DNA of 64,000 nt. Origin: Bacillus canaveralius. Its GTDB lineage: Bacteria; Bacillota; Bacilli; Bacillales; Cytobacillaceae. Location: positions 1 through 64,000 of the forward strand of contig NZ_PGVA01000013.1 of the NCBI RefSeq assembly GCF_002860125.1. Direction: 5' to 3'. Each line of letters begins with the position of its first letter. Positions within the stretch are counted from its first letter, which is position 1. A model generated the notes under the pieces. It was not told the origin of the DNA and searched no databases. It was given only the letters and a program-made list of their open reading frames with translations. A program made the translations under genes and the position numbers. Shown here in pieces: positions 42,765-52,662 of the stretch.

Positions 42765-44276
42765 ATGGAAAATCAATTGGAGTTATTAGGCAGAAAAACT
42801 CAGGCGTTAAGTTACGAGTTAGCGATGAAAACTTCAGAAATACCTGCGCAGCAATATCTTCATGAATATGTATTTAATCTTCTTGGCGATTTTTTATGCC
42901 ACAAAAATGAATCCATAAGGACTAAAATCATTCCGTTAGTAAATTCATTTGAACAAAACCCCGATAACAGAGCGGCGTTACTCGATCAGTGTATAAAGTT
43001 TATGACCATTTCCCGTGCGAGAATTTTAGAGTTTTTAGAAGCAGAAGTGGACAAATGCCAGCTCGCTGCTGATATTCTCATGCAAGTTACTAAACTACTC
43101 GACCATTTCTATCAGCTTTTTTTGAATACAATCACAAATCAAGATGATGACAATCTATCTTTATCACCTTGTCCACTTCAAGAATCTAACAATGATGTAA
43201 ATGCCGCTTTAAAGGAACTATCCGATTTTAAAAAAGCTCTCATTGAAGCAACGATTTTCTCGATTACGGATAAAGATAACTACACTACATATGTGAATGA
43301 CCAGTTTTGTGAGATTTCTAAATACACAAAAGCAGAACTGATGGGGCATAATCATCACATTTTAAATTCCCAGTTTCATACTGAAAACTTCTTTAATAAT
43401 CTCTGCGGAACGATCGAAAAAGGAGATACTTGGAAAGGAGAAATCCTCAACCAGGCGAAAGACGGGACTAAATTTTGGGTGGATACGACGATTGTGCCTT
43501 TTGTTAATAAAAACGGGGAAATTTATCAATTCTTTTATATTCAGTACGACATCACAGAAAAAAAGAAAACGGAAGAAACTCTTCGAAAAGCTGAACAGTT
43601 ATCAATGGTGGGTGACTTGGCAGCCGGGATTGCCCATGAAATACGCAATCCATTAACGTCTATAAAAGGGTTTGTCCAGTTAATGAATGAAACCGAAAAA
43701 GGAAAAGTGTTCACTGATATTATTTTAGAGGAGATCGATCGAATTAACTTCATCGTAAGTGAATTTATGGTTTTTTCAAAGCCTCATACTTATTATCTTA
43801 GCGAATGCAATGTAATCGAAATTCTCCGGAGCGTTATTAATTTTTTGCAACCGGAAGCACTTTTGAAAAATGTTGCAATTAATTACACACTGCCGCAGTA
43901 CGAAGTTCATATTTTTGGAGAAAAAAATCAACTGAAACAAGTATTTCTAAATATTATTAAGAATGCGGTGGAGGCTTTGCCTAACGGTGGGCAAATTTTT
44001 ATTACCACCGAAATAAACAGCCAGGAATTATCCATTTCAGTTCAAGACAACGGAGTCGGCATGACACCAGAAGAACTGAAAAAAATCGGCGAACCATTCT
44101 ACACAACTAAAGAAAAAGGGAATGGGTTAGGACTGATGGTGAGCTATAAAATTGTCCAAAAACATAATGGAACCATTTTAGTCCACAGTTCGCTGGGAGT
44201 GGGTACAACATTTACGATTACTTTTCCGTTAACGCGCGGAGGAGAAAGTAGTTCCAAAAAAGAGAATGTTGTTTAA
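42765..44276 (+). CDS. Orphan PAS-domain sensor histidine kinase
   Basis: 503 residues, ATG with GAGGGAT upstream. Residues 1-140 form a helical domain like RsbR N-terminal modules (RARILEFLEAEVDKCQLAAD). A PAS domain (about 150-265) has TDKDNYTTYVNDQFCEISKY and a PAC-like end YDITEKKKTEETLRKAE. HisKA has GIAHEIRNPLTSIKGFVQL, and the ATPase domain has FLNIIKNAVEALPNGG and GNGLGLMVSYKIV. No membrane helix is present and no response regulator adjoins it, as with Spo0F-phosphorylating sporulation kinases such as KinA and KinE. That role is inference. Confidence 0.88.
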   Translation: MENQLELLGRKTQALSYELAMKTSEIPAQQYLHEYVFNLLGDFLCHKNESIRTKIIPLVNSFEQNPDNRAALLDQCIKFMTISRARILEFLEAEVDKCQLAADILMQVTKLLDHFYQLFLNTITNQDDDNLSLSPCPLQESNNDVNAALKELSDFKKALIEATIFSITDKDNYTTYVNDQFCEISKYTKAELMGHNHHILNSQFHTENFFNNLCGTIEKGDTWKGEILNQAKDGTKFWVDTTIVPFVNKNGEIYQFFYIQYDITEKKKTEETLRKAEQLSMVGDLAAGIAHEIRNPLTSIKGFVQLMNETEKGKVFTDIILEEIDRINFIVSEFMVFSKPHTYYLSECNVIEILRSVINFLQPEALLKNVAINYTLPQYEVHIFGEKNQLKQVFLNIIKNAVEALPNGGQIFITTEINSQELSISVQDNGVGMTPEELKKIGEPFYTTKEKGNGLGLMVSYKIVQKHNGTILVHSSLGVGTTFTITFPLTRGGESSSKKENVV

Positions 44277-44293
44277 CTGAACATTCTCTTTTT
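44261..44293 (+). terminator. Rho-independent terminator
   Basis: AGAGAATGTT pairs with AACATTCTCT, followed by T5; the stem overlaps the kinase stop codon. Confidence 0.85.
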
Positions 44294-44342
44294 CACTTAT
44301 GATAAAATTCCCCATCATAAACTCCAGCGTTAATACCTGCGC

Positions 44343-45434
44343 TTAGTTAGAAGCAAACTTAACATCGATGACCATGACTTCTGATCGGCTTCCGATTCTG
44401 AGCGGAGGCCCCCATATTCCAAATCCGGATGAAACGAAGGAGTGGAGATTTTCTTTTTGCAGATAGCCCCAATCATTTTCATACATTTTGCTAGTGATTA
44501 AATTGGCCGGGGCTAGTTGGCCCCTGTGCGTATGGCCTGACAACAGAACATCAATTCCGTTTTCCTTTGCTTCATTAAGCTCAACCGGCTGATGGTCCAT
44601 CATAATAAGCGGTTTTGTTTTATCCAAATTTCTTAAAAGCGCGCTTGCTTCATTTCTATTTTCGTCGGTAAGGTCTTTTCTGCCAATCAGGTAAAACTGT
44701 TCATCAATACTTACAGACTCGTCCATTAACACCCGGATTCCGAGCTTCTCCATTTCGTCTAAAATCAATGCCGTATCATCACCGTAATAATCATGGTTGC
44801 CCAGCACGGCATATACGCCTAGAGGTGCGCTGATTTTTTTCATCGTCTCACTCATATTTTTTTCGAGAAATGGATCGATGTGGTCATCGATGATGTCTCC
44901 GGGGATTAAAATAATATCCGGCTTTTCTTCATCCACTACATCTACTAAACGTTGTAAATGCCTCTCCCCGACAATTGAACCTAAATGAAGGTCAGACACC
45001 ATAAGTATCTTCACGTTTTGCTCGCCCGACTGTTTATCGATCTCAAGATGATAGCTGCGAACAACGGGGTTCCACGCGTTGAATGAGCCATAGACAAAAA
45101 TGAACATGAAGATGGAAATGACCCCGATTCCTATCCAAAAAATCCCCCTCTTCTTCAATATATAGACCAATAGATTCGCGAGCGGCAGCAGGATCACACT
45201 GTATCCGATAACAACGAGCCAAGTGTGGCCCATCAATATTAAAGGCAGCATAGAAGAAAATTGCCCAAGAAAAATTGAAGCAGAAAATAAGACAATCACA
45301 GCAATATATGCCTTTTTATATGGAAAAGAAAATGTTGCCCTGAGCCAAACCCAGCCATTATACCCGACGTAAAAACAAATCAGGCTGTATGCTAAAATAG
45401 TAGTTATAATCATGAGGATTGTTGAAATAGACAT
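44343..45434 (-). CDS. Membrane metallophosphoesterase
   Basis: 363 residues. Four transmembrane helices (about 5-130) precede a calcineurin-type phosphoesterase domain with all five blocks: VSDLHLGS, PGDIIDDH, GNHDYYGD, DHQPV and SGHTHRGQ. It resembles YkuE/YaeI-type enzymes but with a multi-helix anchor. Related proteins act on lipid or nucleotide phosphates; substrate unknown. The active site would be on whichever face follows the fourth helix, probably outside. Single gene. Confidence 0.88.
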   Translation of the reverse strand: MSISTILMIITTILAYSLICFYVGYNGWVWLRATFSFPYKKAYIAVIVLFSASIFLGQFSSMLPLILMGHTWLVVIGYSVILLPLANLLVYILKKRGIFWIGIGVISIFMFIFVYGSFNAWNPVVRSYHLEIDKQSGEQNVKILMVSDLHLGSIVGERHLQRLVDVVDEEKPDIILIPGDIIDDHIDPFLEKNMSETMKKISAPLGVYAVLGNHDYYGDDTALILDEMEKLGIRVLMDESVSIDEQFYLIGRKDLTDENRNEASALLRNLDKTKPLIMMDHQPVELNEAKENGIDVLLSGHTHRGQLAPANLITSKMYENDWGYLQKENLHSFVSSGFGIWGPPLRIGSRSEVMVIDVKFASN

Positions 45435-45582
45435 TTTTTACTGTAACCTTTCCTTCTAACATAGTGATAGATCAACGATGGTGATTCTTTTGGACTAACT
45501 TTATTAAATCCTAGTTTTTTCATCTAATCCACTAAATTGCTTGATGAAGAAATGCGAAACACTGATTAGAAAATGTTTATAC

Positions 45583-45616
45583 AAAAAAAATCCCCCGGGA
45601 AGACCCGGAGGATTTT
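45583..45616 (-). terminator. leuS terminator
   Basis: On the minus strand ATCCTCCGGG and CCCGGGGGAT pair, followed by eight T. Confidence 0.9.
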
Positions 45617-45621
45617 ATTGG

Positions 45622-48039
45622 TTAGTTTGCCACTATGTTTACAAGCTTTCCTGGAACGGCAATCACTTTGCGGACAGTTTTGCCGCCAATTTGCTCTTTT
45701 ACCTTGTCGGCGCCCATTGCAATTTGTTCAAGAGCCTGTTTATTAGCTCCTGACGGAACCATTAATTTTGCCTTCACTTTTCCATTTACTTGAATAACGA
45801 TTTCCACTTCGTCATCGACGAGCTTTGCTTCGTCGTAGGCAGGCCATGATTCGTAAGCAATCGTTTCATCGTGGCCAAGCTTATGCCAAAGCTCCTCGGC
45901 AAGGTGCGGAGCGATCGGTCCAAGCAGCTTCACAAAGCCTTCGATATACGCGTTTGGAAGAACCTCAGCTTTGTAGGCCTCATTGATGAACACCATAAGC
46001 TGGGAAATCGCCGTGTTAAAACGTAAGCCCTCATAGTCCTCAGTGACTTTTTTCACTGTTTGGTGGTATACCTTTTCCAAGCTTTGTGCACCTTCAACAT
46101 CCTGCACTTTTGCGCTTAACGTGCCATCCTCTTCAATGAACAAACGCCAGATGCGGTCAAGGAAGCGGCGGGCGCCATCAAGTCCTTGTGTTGACCAGGC
46201 AATGGATGCGTCAAGCGGGCCCATGAACATTTCGTAAAGGCGAAGTGTATCGGCACCATGACTGTGGATAATCTCATCAGGATTGACGACATTGCCTTTT
46301 GATTTGCTCATTTTTTCATTATTTTCACCAAGAATCATCCCCTGGTTAAAAAGCTTTTGGAAAGGCTCTTTCGTATGGACGACACCGATGTCATAAAGGA
46401 ACTTATGCCAGAAACGGGCATAAAGCAAGTGAAGTACGGCATGTTCGGCACCGCCGATATAAATATCAACCGGAATCCATTCCTTTAGCTTGTCTGGATC
46501 TGCCAGCGCTTCGCTGTTGTTTGGATCAGTGTAGCGAAGATAATACCAACAGCTGCCCGCCCATTGCGGCATCGTATTCGTTTCCCGCCGACCCTTTTTG
46601 CCTGTGTTCGGATCCACGACGTGCACCCAGTCATGAATATTGGCAAGCGGTGATTCGCCCGTGCCGGAAGGCTTGATTTCTGTTGTCTTCGGAAGCATCA
46701 ATGGGAGCTGGTCTTCAGGAACCGTTGACATCGTACCGTCTTCCCAGTGAATGACCGGAATCGGCTCGCCCCAATAACGCTGGCGGCTGAACAGCCAGTC
46801 GCGCAGTCGGTAAGTTACTTTCTTCGTTCCAATTCCTTTGTCCTCCAGCCAGGCAATCATTTTTCGGATCGCATCTTCTTTGTTCAATCCATTTACGAAC
46901 CCGGAATTAACATGCTCTCCATCACCTGTATAAGCTTCTTTCGTGATATCGCCGCCGGCGACAACCTCTACAATTGGAAGCTCGAACTTTTTCGCAAATT
47001 CGTAGTCGCGTTCATCATGGCCCGGTACGGCCATAATGGCGCCGGTTCCGTAGCTCGCGAGCACATAGTCGGCAATCCAGATTGGCATTTTTTCATCGTT
47101 TACCGGATTGATGGCGTATGCTCCTGTGAAAACGCCGGTTTTTTCTTTGGCAAGGTCTGTTCGTTCCAAGTCACTCTTGCTTTTAATTTGGTCTATATAT
47201 TGCTCAACTGCGTCACGTTGCGCGGCGGTTGTTATTTTACTGACCAATGCATGCTCCGGCGCCAATACCGCATATGTGGCCCCGAATAATGTATCAGGCC
47301 TTGTTGTAAATACTGTAAAGGCTTCATCATGTCCATCGATCTGGAAGGTAACCTCCGCACCTTCTGAACGGCCGATCCAGTTGCGCTGCATGTCTTTGAT
47401 ACTTTCAGGCCAGTCTACTTCCTCAAGGTCCTCAAGTAGACGATCCGCATAGGCGGTAATTCTCAACATCCACTGTTTCATTGGGCGGCGTTCGACCGGA
47501 TGGCCGCCGCGTTCACTTTTTCCGTCGATGACTTCTTCATTCGCTAAAACCGTACCAAGGGCCGGACACCAGTTAACAGCTACTTCGTCAATATAAGCGA
47601 GCCCGTGCTCAAAAAGCTTGATGAAAATCCACTGTGTCCATTTGTAATATTCCGGGTCTGTCGTATTAATTTCCCGGTCCCAGTCATAAGAGAATCCCAG
47701 TGCCTTAATTTGGCGGCGGAAATTATCAATATTCTTTTTCGTAAATTCAGCCGGGTCATTCCCGGTATCAAGAGCGTACTGCTCCGCCGGAAGCCCGAAA
47801 GCATCCCAGCCCATCGGATGCAATACATTGTATCCCTGCATCCGCTTTAGGCGGGATAAAATATCTGTTGCTGTATAGCCTTCCGGATGGCCAACGTGGA
47901 GTCCGGAGCCGGATGGATACGGGAACATATCAAGCGCGTAAAAGTTCCGCTTACCGACAGCTTCACGTGTTTTAAAGGTCTTATTTTCCTCCCAAACTCG
48001 TTGCCATTTCTTTTCGATTTCCCGGTGATTAAAGCTCAT
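45622..48039 (-). CDS. leuS: Leucyl-tRNA synthetase
   Basis: 805 residues, full length. It charges tRNA-Leu. [20 protein letters not shown] holds the HIGH-type ATP motif (HVGH). The editing domain follows (about 220-415; [14 protein letters not shown]), then [16 protein letters not shown] with the KMSKS loop, and the anticodon-binding and C-terminal domains (VQVNGK-type [11 protein letters not shown]). A T-box leader upstream senses uncharged tRNA-Leu. Confidence 0.98.
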   Translation of the reverse strand: MSFNHREIEKKWQRVWEENKTFKTREAVGKRNFYALDMFPYPSGSGLHVGHPEGYTATDILSRLKRMQGYNVLHPMGWDAFGLPAEQYALDTGNDPAEFTKKNIDNFRRQIKALGFSYDWDREINTTDPEYYKWTQWIFIKLFEHGLAYIDEVAVNWCPALGTVLANEEVIDGKSERGGHPVERRPMKQWMLRITAYADRLLEDLEEVDWPESIKDMQRNWIGRSEGAEVTFQIDGHDEAFTVFTTRPDTLFGATYAVLAPEHALVSKITTAAQRDAVEQYIDQIKSKSDLERTDLAKEKTGVFTGAYAINPVNDEKMPIWIADYVLASYGTGAIMAVPGHDERDYEFAKKFELPIVEVVAGGDITKEAYTGDGEHVNSGFVNGLNKEDAIRKMIAWLEDKGIGTKKVTYRLRDWLFSRQRYWGEPIPVIHWEDGTMSTVPEDQLPLMLPKTTEIKPSGTGESPLANIHDWVHVVDPNTGKKGRRETNTMPQWAGSCWYYLRYTDPNNSEALADPDKLKEWIPVDIYIGGAEHAVLHLLYARFWHKFLYDIGVVHTKEPFQKLFNQGMILGENNEKMSKSKGNVVNPDEIIHSHGADTLRLYEMFMGPLDASIAWSTQGLDGARRFLDRIWRLFIEEDGTLSAKVQDVEGAQSLEKVYHQTVKKVTEDYEGLRFNTAISQLMVFINEAYKAEVLPNAYIEGFVKLLGPIAPHLAEELWHKLGHDETIAYESWPAYDEAKLVDDEVEIVIQVNGKVKAKLMVPSGANKQALEQIAMGADKVKEQIGGKTVRKVIAVPGKLVNIVAN

Positions 48040-48095
48040 CGTGTTTTCCTCCTGATTTTCATATATATTAATTGGTCTAATTGAGCTTTTTAAAA

Positions 48096-48345
48096 TAAAA
48101 AACCCCTCATCCCAAAAGGGACGAGAGGATTATGTATAATCTCCCGCGGTACCACCCACATTAGTGAACATGTCACTCGCTTCATTCATCCTTAACGCGG
48201 TAAACGGCAAGCATTACTGCGATTTCATGCTTGCGACTCGAAAGGCGAGTTCATGATGTGCCCGGTTGACTTGCACCATCCGTCAACTCTCTAAAACGGG
48301 CTCCTGCATCATTACTATTCCTTCTCATTGTCATTTCTCATATCA
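48096..48345 (-). ncRNA. T-box leader of leuS
   Basis: Read on the minus strand, the leader has stem I with a candidate specifier CTC (Leu) in GAACTCGCC near 48245, the conserved T-box GGGTGGTACCGCGG (48146-48161) and a terminator (CCTCTCGTCCC against GGGATGAGGGG, then T6; 48096-48130). Binding of uncharged tRNA-Leu to the T-box would prevent termination. A promoter TTTACA-17-TATGAG lies just upstream. Confidence 0.95.
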
Positions 48346-48494
48346 GACTATAGAGATATTGTAAACAATTTCCCCCCAGGATGCAAGCAGGCTCATCCTG
48401 AAAGGAATGTAATATGTATATTATGCACAAGATGTGGCGAAGTGCATACATATTTTTGCTCAGATGGAAAGAACGAGACTTATAGAATAAATAA

Positions 48495-48543
48495 TTTCCT
48501 GTCAAAACTGACCAATAATTAATTTTCTGTCAAAACTGACCAA
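48495..48543 (+). repeat. Two 21-nt direct repeats
   Basis: TTTCCTGTCAAAACTGACCAA (one base different in the second copy) occurs at 48495-48515 and 48523-48543. The unit itself contains the short inverted repeat GTCA...TGAC. No gene is near on this strand. It may be a protein-binding pair or a slippage duplicate. Confidence 0.7.
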
Positions 48544-48697
48544 GTAACGGTATTTTCAAATTAAAATCAACTTAACATCTGGTGCTGTACTTTCCCCAAA
48601 TACATAAATAGGTATTTGTGCGCCTGTGGTGTTCCGCTACTAATTTGTTTTGGTCAATTTGCAATTTTCGTGACATATCGGAGTTGACTTTGCATTT

Positions 48698-48810
48698 TAT
48701 CCGCGAAAATCTCATTTTATCCGCGAAAGTAAGCAATATATCCGCGAAAATTCTATTTTATCCGCGAAACCAAAACATATATCCGCGAAAATTCCATTTT
48801 ATCCGCGAAA
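48698..48810 (+). repeat. Phased 20.5-bp array, TATCCGCGAAA type, copy 3
   Basis: Six copies of TATCCGCGAAA start at 48698, 48718, 48739, 48759, 48780 and 48800, so the steps alternate exactly 20, 21, 20, 21, 20. Leading bases are TTTTATCC or ATATATCC. It lies between leuS and the hydroxybutyrate dehydrogenase gene. The remaining gap 48346-48697 holds the direct repeats listed separately and no gene. Confidence 0.95.
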
Positions 48811-48875
48811 CTCAGTAAAGGCCAACTTACTTGCACTGTAGAAAGAGAGACTGATCGCTCAGCCTCTCCATGTTT

Positions 48876-49652
48876 TTACTGTACTGTGTATCCCCCATCA
48901 ATGACAACAGCCTGACCTGTAACTCCTTTGGCCTGATCCCCCGCCAGGAAGATTGCATAATCGGCTATCTCTTCTACTTCCAATAATCTCTTTTGCGGGA
49001 CGAGCGGATAGATGACTTCCTCCAGCGCTTTTTCCAAAGGTACATTTCTTGTTTTCGCCAGATCGGCCAGCTGATTGCGGACGAGCGGCGTGTCGACGTA
49101 ACCCGGGCATATCGCGTTTACGGTAATGCCGTGTTCGGCCGCTTCCAACGCGGCTACCTTTGTTAAGCCGATTACGCCATGTTTGGCACTGTTGTAAGCT
49201 GCTTTTCCGGCAAAACCCACAAGCCCGTTAATCGATGCCATATTAATGATCCTGCCAAATTTTTGCCGCTTCATTACGGGCAGTGCATGTTTGATTGCAA
49301 CAAAAGGTGCAGTCAGCATCACTTTTATCATGAACTCAAACTTTTCAGTCGGAAAATCTTCGATCAATGAGACATGTTGCAGTCCGGCATTATTGATTAA
49401 AATATCGAGCGATCCAAAATGGTTAACTGTTTTGTTCAAAGCCTGCTCGATGTCTGCTTCTGAAGTAACATCGCATTTAATACCAATTGCGTTGTAACCT
49501 TCGCCTTGCAGCTGCGTGGCGGCCTTTTGAACAGCATCCTCTTGTATATCGGTCAGCACTACTTTTGCATGCTGCGAAGCAAACCGTTTGCCGATTTCAT
49601 AACCGATGCCCTGTGCTGCGCCGGTGATGAAAACTATTTTATGTTCAACCAT
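48876..49652 (-). CDS. 3-hydroxybutyrate dehydrogenase (SDR)
   Basis: 258 residues. Classical short-chain dehydrogenase: ITGAAQGIGYEIG cofactor motif, NNAGLQH, catalytic Ser in NMASINGL, YNSAKHG with Tyr and Lys, and the C-terminal YTVQ tail typical of D-3-hydroxybutyrate dehydrogenases. It oxidises 3-hydroxybutyrate to acetoacetate with NAD. Last gene of a four-gene operon with a CoA-transferase and GntP permease; the same set is grouped in B. subtilis (yxjC-scoA-scoB-yxjF). Confidence 0.92.
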   Translation of the reverse strand: MVEHKIVFITGAAQGIGYEIGKRFASQHAKVVLTDIQEDAVQKAATQLQGEGYNAIGIKCDVTSEADIEQALNKTVNHFGSLDILINNAGLQHVSLIEDFPTEKFEFMIKVMLTAPFVAIKHALPVMKRQKFGRIINMASINGLVGFAGKAAYNSAKHGVIGLTKVAALEAAEHGITVNAICPGYVDTPLVRNQLADLAKTRNVPLEKALEEVIYPLVPQKRLLEVEEIADYAIFLAGDQAKGVTGQAVVIDGGYTVQ

Positions 49653-49667
49653 TCCGAAGCTCCTTTC

Positions 49668-50987
49668 TTAAATGCCTAAACCTAGAGAGAATAAAATGAT
49701 CGCTAAAATTACCCCGATTGCCGGAACGATAACGGTCAAAGCGCCAACGGCATTATAAGCATCCTGATGGGACTCGCCACAAACCGCTCGTATCGTTGTT
49801 ACAACGTAACCGTTATGAGGCAAAGAATCCAGGGCTCCTGAAGAAATCGCCGCAACACGGTGAAGGGCTTCCGGATTAACACCCAAATCCATATAATGCG
49901 GCGCGATTATTGGCAAAGCAATTGCCTGACCGCCCGATGCGGATCCGGTCATACCCGCAATAACGCTGACAGCAACCGCACCACCAATAAGTGGGCTGCC
50001 AGGAATGCTGGTCATCGCGTTGACAGCGGTTTCAAAAGCCGGAACAGCTTTAGCTACCCCACCAAAACCAACTACAGCCGCTGTGTTTCCTATCGCGATC
50101 AAAGCCCCCAACGTCCCCTCTGAAACCGCTGCCCAGAAATTATTGAAATATTTGCGGTTTAATAGATAAGTAGCAATAACACCGCCTAGAAGCGCTATAA
50201 TAAGGGCGGATTGCTGAAGTGATTCATGGAAAAAGAATGAAATGACCAGAACAACCAGCAATGGTATAAGTCCCATAATCGGATTCGGAAGATCCCTGTC
50301 CACTGCTAAAGGATCACCTTCCCGTGAGACAAATTTCTCCCCTTTTTGAACTGCTTTCGTAATCATTCTCTTCAGCCACCAATAGCCGAAAATAATCATA
50401 AAGATGGCTACAATTAAACTTACTTCCCATCCTGCATAAGGAGAGGTTCCTAAAAATTCAATCGGAATCCAGTTTTGGATTTCCGGTGACCCTGCCGAAG
50501 TCATCGTGAACGTAACGGATCCAAACGCAAGTGCTCCCGGAATAAAGCGTCTTGGAAGATCAGCCTGTTTAAATAAGCTAAGCGCCATCGGATACACTGA
50601 GAAGGCAACAACAAACAGGCTTACTCCGCCATAAGTTAAAATAGCACATGCTGCTACCACAGCGATGACGGCATATTTCATGCCGAGTTTATCGACAATA
50701 TAACGCGATACACTGTCTGCCGCGCCACTATCCTCCATTACTTTTCCGAAAATCGCCCCGAGCAGGAACATTAAATACCACGATGTAACAAATCCAGAAA
50801 AGCCGGCCATATAATTACTGACGAAGTTGGCGGCACCTTCTTCGACCAGCTGTGGAAACAATGGCATCCCGCTCAAAACCGCGACAAACAAGGCAGACAA
50901 TGGACCGACGACAAGCAGGTTCATACCGCGCATTGTCAACCAGATCAATAAAGCCAGACCACCAATTAGTCCAATCATGCTAAGCAT
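49668..50987 (-). CDS. GntP family permease
   Basis: 439 residues, ATG with GGGGGAAG upstream. About twelve transmembrane helices of the gluconate:proton symporter fold, with SAGSPEIQNWIPIEFLGTSPY and GMTGSASGGQAIALPI. Position between the CoA-transferase and the dehydrogenase genes indicates that it imports 3-hydroxybutyrate or acetoacetate rather than gluconate (inference, as with YxjC). It ends 15 bp before the dehydrogenase gene. Confidence 0.9.
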   Translation of the reverse strand: MLSMIGLIGGLALLIWLTMRGMNLLVVGPLSALFVAVLSGMPLFPQLVEEGAANFVSNYMAGFSGFVTSWYLMFLLGAIFGKVMEDSGAADSVSRYIVDKLGMKYAVIAVVAACAILTYGGVSLFVVAFSVYPMALSLFKQADLPRRFIPGALAFGSVTFTMTSAGSPEIQNWIPIEFLGTSPYAGWEVSLIVAIFMIIFGYWWLKRMITKAVQKGEKFVSREGDPLAVDRDLPNPIMGLIPLLVVLVISFFFHESLQQSALIIALLGGVIATYLLNRKYFNNFWAAVSEGTLGALIAIGNTAAVVGFGGVAKAVPAFETAVNAMTSIPGSPLIGGAVAVSVIAGMTGSASGGQAIALPIIAPHYMDLGVNPEALHRVAAISSGALDSLPHNGYVVTTIRAVCGESHQDAYNAVGALTVIVPAIGVILAIILFSLGLGI

Positions 50988-51022
50988 TTCTCTTCCCCCT
51001 TGTAAAAGTGAATGATCACAAA

Positions 51023-51679
51023 TTATTGCAGTGTTATCCCCGTTTTTACTTCTTCAATCATGAGCTTTGGTTCTGTTGATTCTTGAACCTCTTCAATCGT
51101 AAAGCCGTCAAACACTTCAATAAGCTTTAGCCCTTTATCTGTAACATCGATTACGGCACGTTCTGTAATAATGCGTTGAACAACCCCTTTTCCTGTCAAC
51201 GGTAAACTGCAAGCGTTTACAATTTTCGGATCACCATTTTTTGAAATATGCTCTATGATGACGATGATTTTCTTGGCACCATGGACAAGATCCATTGCGC
51301 CGCCCATTCCTTTGATCATCTTGCCGGGAATCATCCAGTTGGCGAGATCGCCATTTTCGGATACTTGCATCCCTCCCAAAATCGCGACATCAATATGGCC
51401 GCCACGAATCATCGCGAACGATTCAGCGCTATCAAAATACGAAGCTCCCTTGATCGCGGTAACCGTTTCTTTTCCTGCATTGATGAGGTCAGGGTCTACT
51501 TCATCCTCGGCCGGATATGGACCAATGCCGAGAAGCCCGTTTTCCGACTGAAGCACAACCTGCTTTCTTTTATTAATATAGTTCGCGACAAGCGTCGGCA
51601 TGCCGATCCCGAGATTTACATAATCGCCATCGTTAATTTCCATTTCTGCTCTTCGTGCAATTCTTTCACGCAGCTCCAT
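51023..51679 (-). CDS. scoB: 3-oxoacid CoA-transferase subunit B
   Basis: 218 residues. [27 protein letters not shown] with the catalytic glutamate, and [14 protein letters not shown] are family marks. With subunit A it transfers CoA from succinyl-CoA to acetoacetate. It follows scoA by 13 bp. Confidence 0.95.
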   Translation of the reverse strand: MELRERIARRAEMEINDGDYVNLGIGMPTLVANYINKRKQVVLQSENGLLGIGPYPAEDEVDPDLINAGKETVTAIKGASYFDSAESFAMIRGGHIDVAILGGMQVSENGDLANWMIPGKMIKGMGGAMDLVHGAKKIIVIIEHISKNGDPKIVNACSLPLTGKGVVQRIITERAVIDVTDKGLKLIEVFDGFTIEEVQESTEPKLMIEEVKTGITLQ

Positions 51680-51692
51680 CGTTTTCCCTCCT

Positions 51693-52385
51693 TTACACCG
51701 ATCTCGTTGTTAATCGTTCAATCCGCTTTTCCTGGCGGGCCATTAACAGTCCCTGCACATAAATCCCCGGCGTGTGGATATGATCGGGGTTTAATTCACC
51801 GATTGGCAGCAAATTTTCCACCTCGGCAATCGTGATCTTGCCGGCAGCAGCCATCATCGGATTGAAGTTGCGGGCTGTTTTATTGTAGATCAGGTTGCCT
51901 GCTTCGTCTCCATAGGCCGCCCTGACTAAGCTAACGTCAGCTTTCAAGGCTGTTTCGAGCACATATTCCTTCCCTTGAAATTCCCTGACCTCTTTGTTCC
52001 TTGCGATCACTGTTCCAACTCCGGCCGGAGTAAAGAATGCCGGAATCCCTGCTCCACCAGCCCGAATTCTTTCTGCGAGCGTTCCCTGCGGATTCAGTTC
52101 AACTTCAATTTCCCCGGCTAAAACTTGTCTCTCAAACTCCTTGTTTTCACCGACATATGAACCGATCATTTTTTTGATTTGCCTGTTTTTTAAAAGTAAG
52201 CCCAACCCCCAATCGTCGGTACCGCAATTGTTCGAAATAACGGTAAGTTCCTTTGTTCCTTTGTCGACGAGTGCGAGAATCAGCTGTTCAGGAATTCCGA
52301 CTAACCCGAAACCGCCGACCATCAATGTTGCACCATCATGGATTTGCGATATTGCTTCGGCAGCACTCGCGTAGATTTTTTTCAA
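51693..52385 (-). CDS. scoA: 3-oxoacid CoA-transferase subunit A
   Basis: 230 residues. [19 protein letters not shown] and [20 protein letters not shown] near the N-terminus and [16 protein letters not shown] in the middle are characteristic. First gene of the operon, directly behind a sigma-54-type promoter. Confidence 0.95.
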   Translation of the reverse strand: MKKIYASAAEAISQIHDGATLMVGGFGLVGIPEQLILALVDKGTKELTVISNNCGTDDWGLGLLLKNRQIKKMIGSYVGENKEFERQVLAGEIEVELNPQGTLAERIRAGGAGIPAFFTPAGVGTVIARNKEVREFQGKEYVLETALKADVSLVRAAYGDEAGNLIYNKTARNFNPMMAAAGKITIAEVENLLPIGELNPDHIHTPGIYVQGLLMARQEKRIERLTTRSV

Positions 52386-52420
52386 TTGACACCCTCCTTT
52401 TCTAGATAGTCATTAATATA

Positions 52421-52440
52421 GATGCAAGAAGTATGCCAAA
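52421..52440 (-). promoter_or_regulatory. Sigma-54 (-24/-12) promoter of the sco operon
   Basis: On the minus strand TTTGGCATACTTCTTGCATC holds GG and GC elements with exactly ten bases between them, as the sigma-54 consensus TGGCA-N5/6-TTGCA demands. It lies 36 bp upstream of scoA. The activator gene is immediately upstream. Confidence 0.88.
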
Positions 52441-52619
52441 ATGAAAGAACTGTACCCTCTTTGATTTTTCGAATTTTTTGTGAACATTTTTTCCGGAAAT
52501 TCGGACTCTTAAGCAAGTTATTCCTGCTAGCTTCATAGATCATTAAATTGCTAGTAAACAGCCAGAGTATTTCGTAACCTGTTTCGTCCTTATCTTTGCG
52601 GCAGTTTTACTAGAAAGAA

Positions 52620-52662
52620 AAAAAGTCCGAAAGTCCGGAATCATTTCCGAACTTTCGGACTA
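52620..52662 (-). terminator. Terminator of the activator gene
   Basis: AGTCCGAAAGT and ACTTTCGGACT pair, extended by CGGAA/TTCCG, with a T-run on the minus strand. Confidence 0.85.

Noticed and set aside
47108-47452. Long plus-strand frames within leuS
   Set aside because: Shadows of the leuS reading frame; no start signals.
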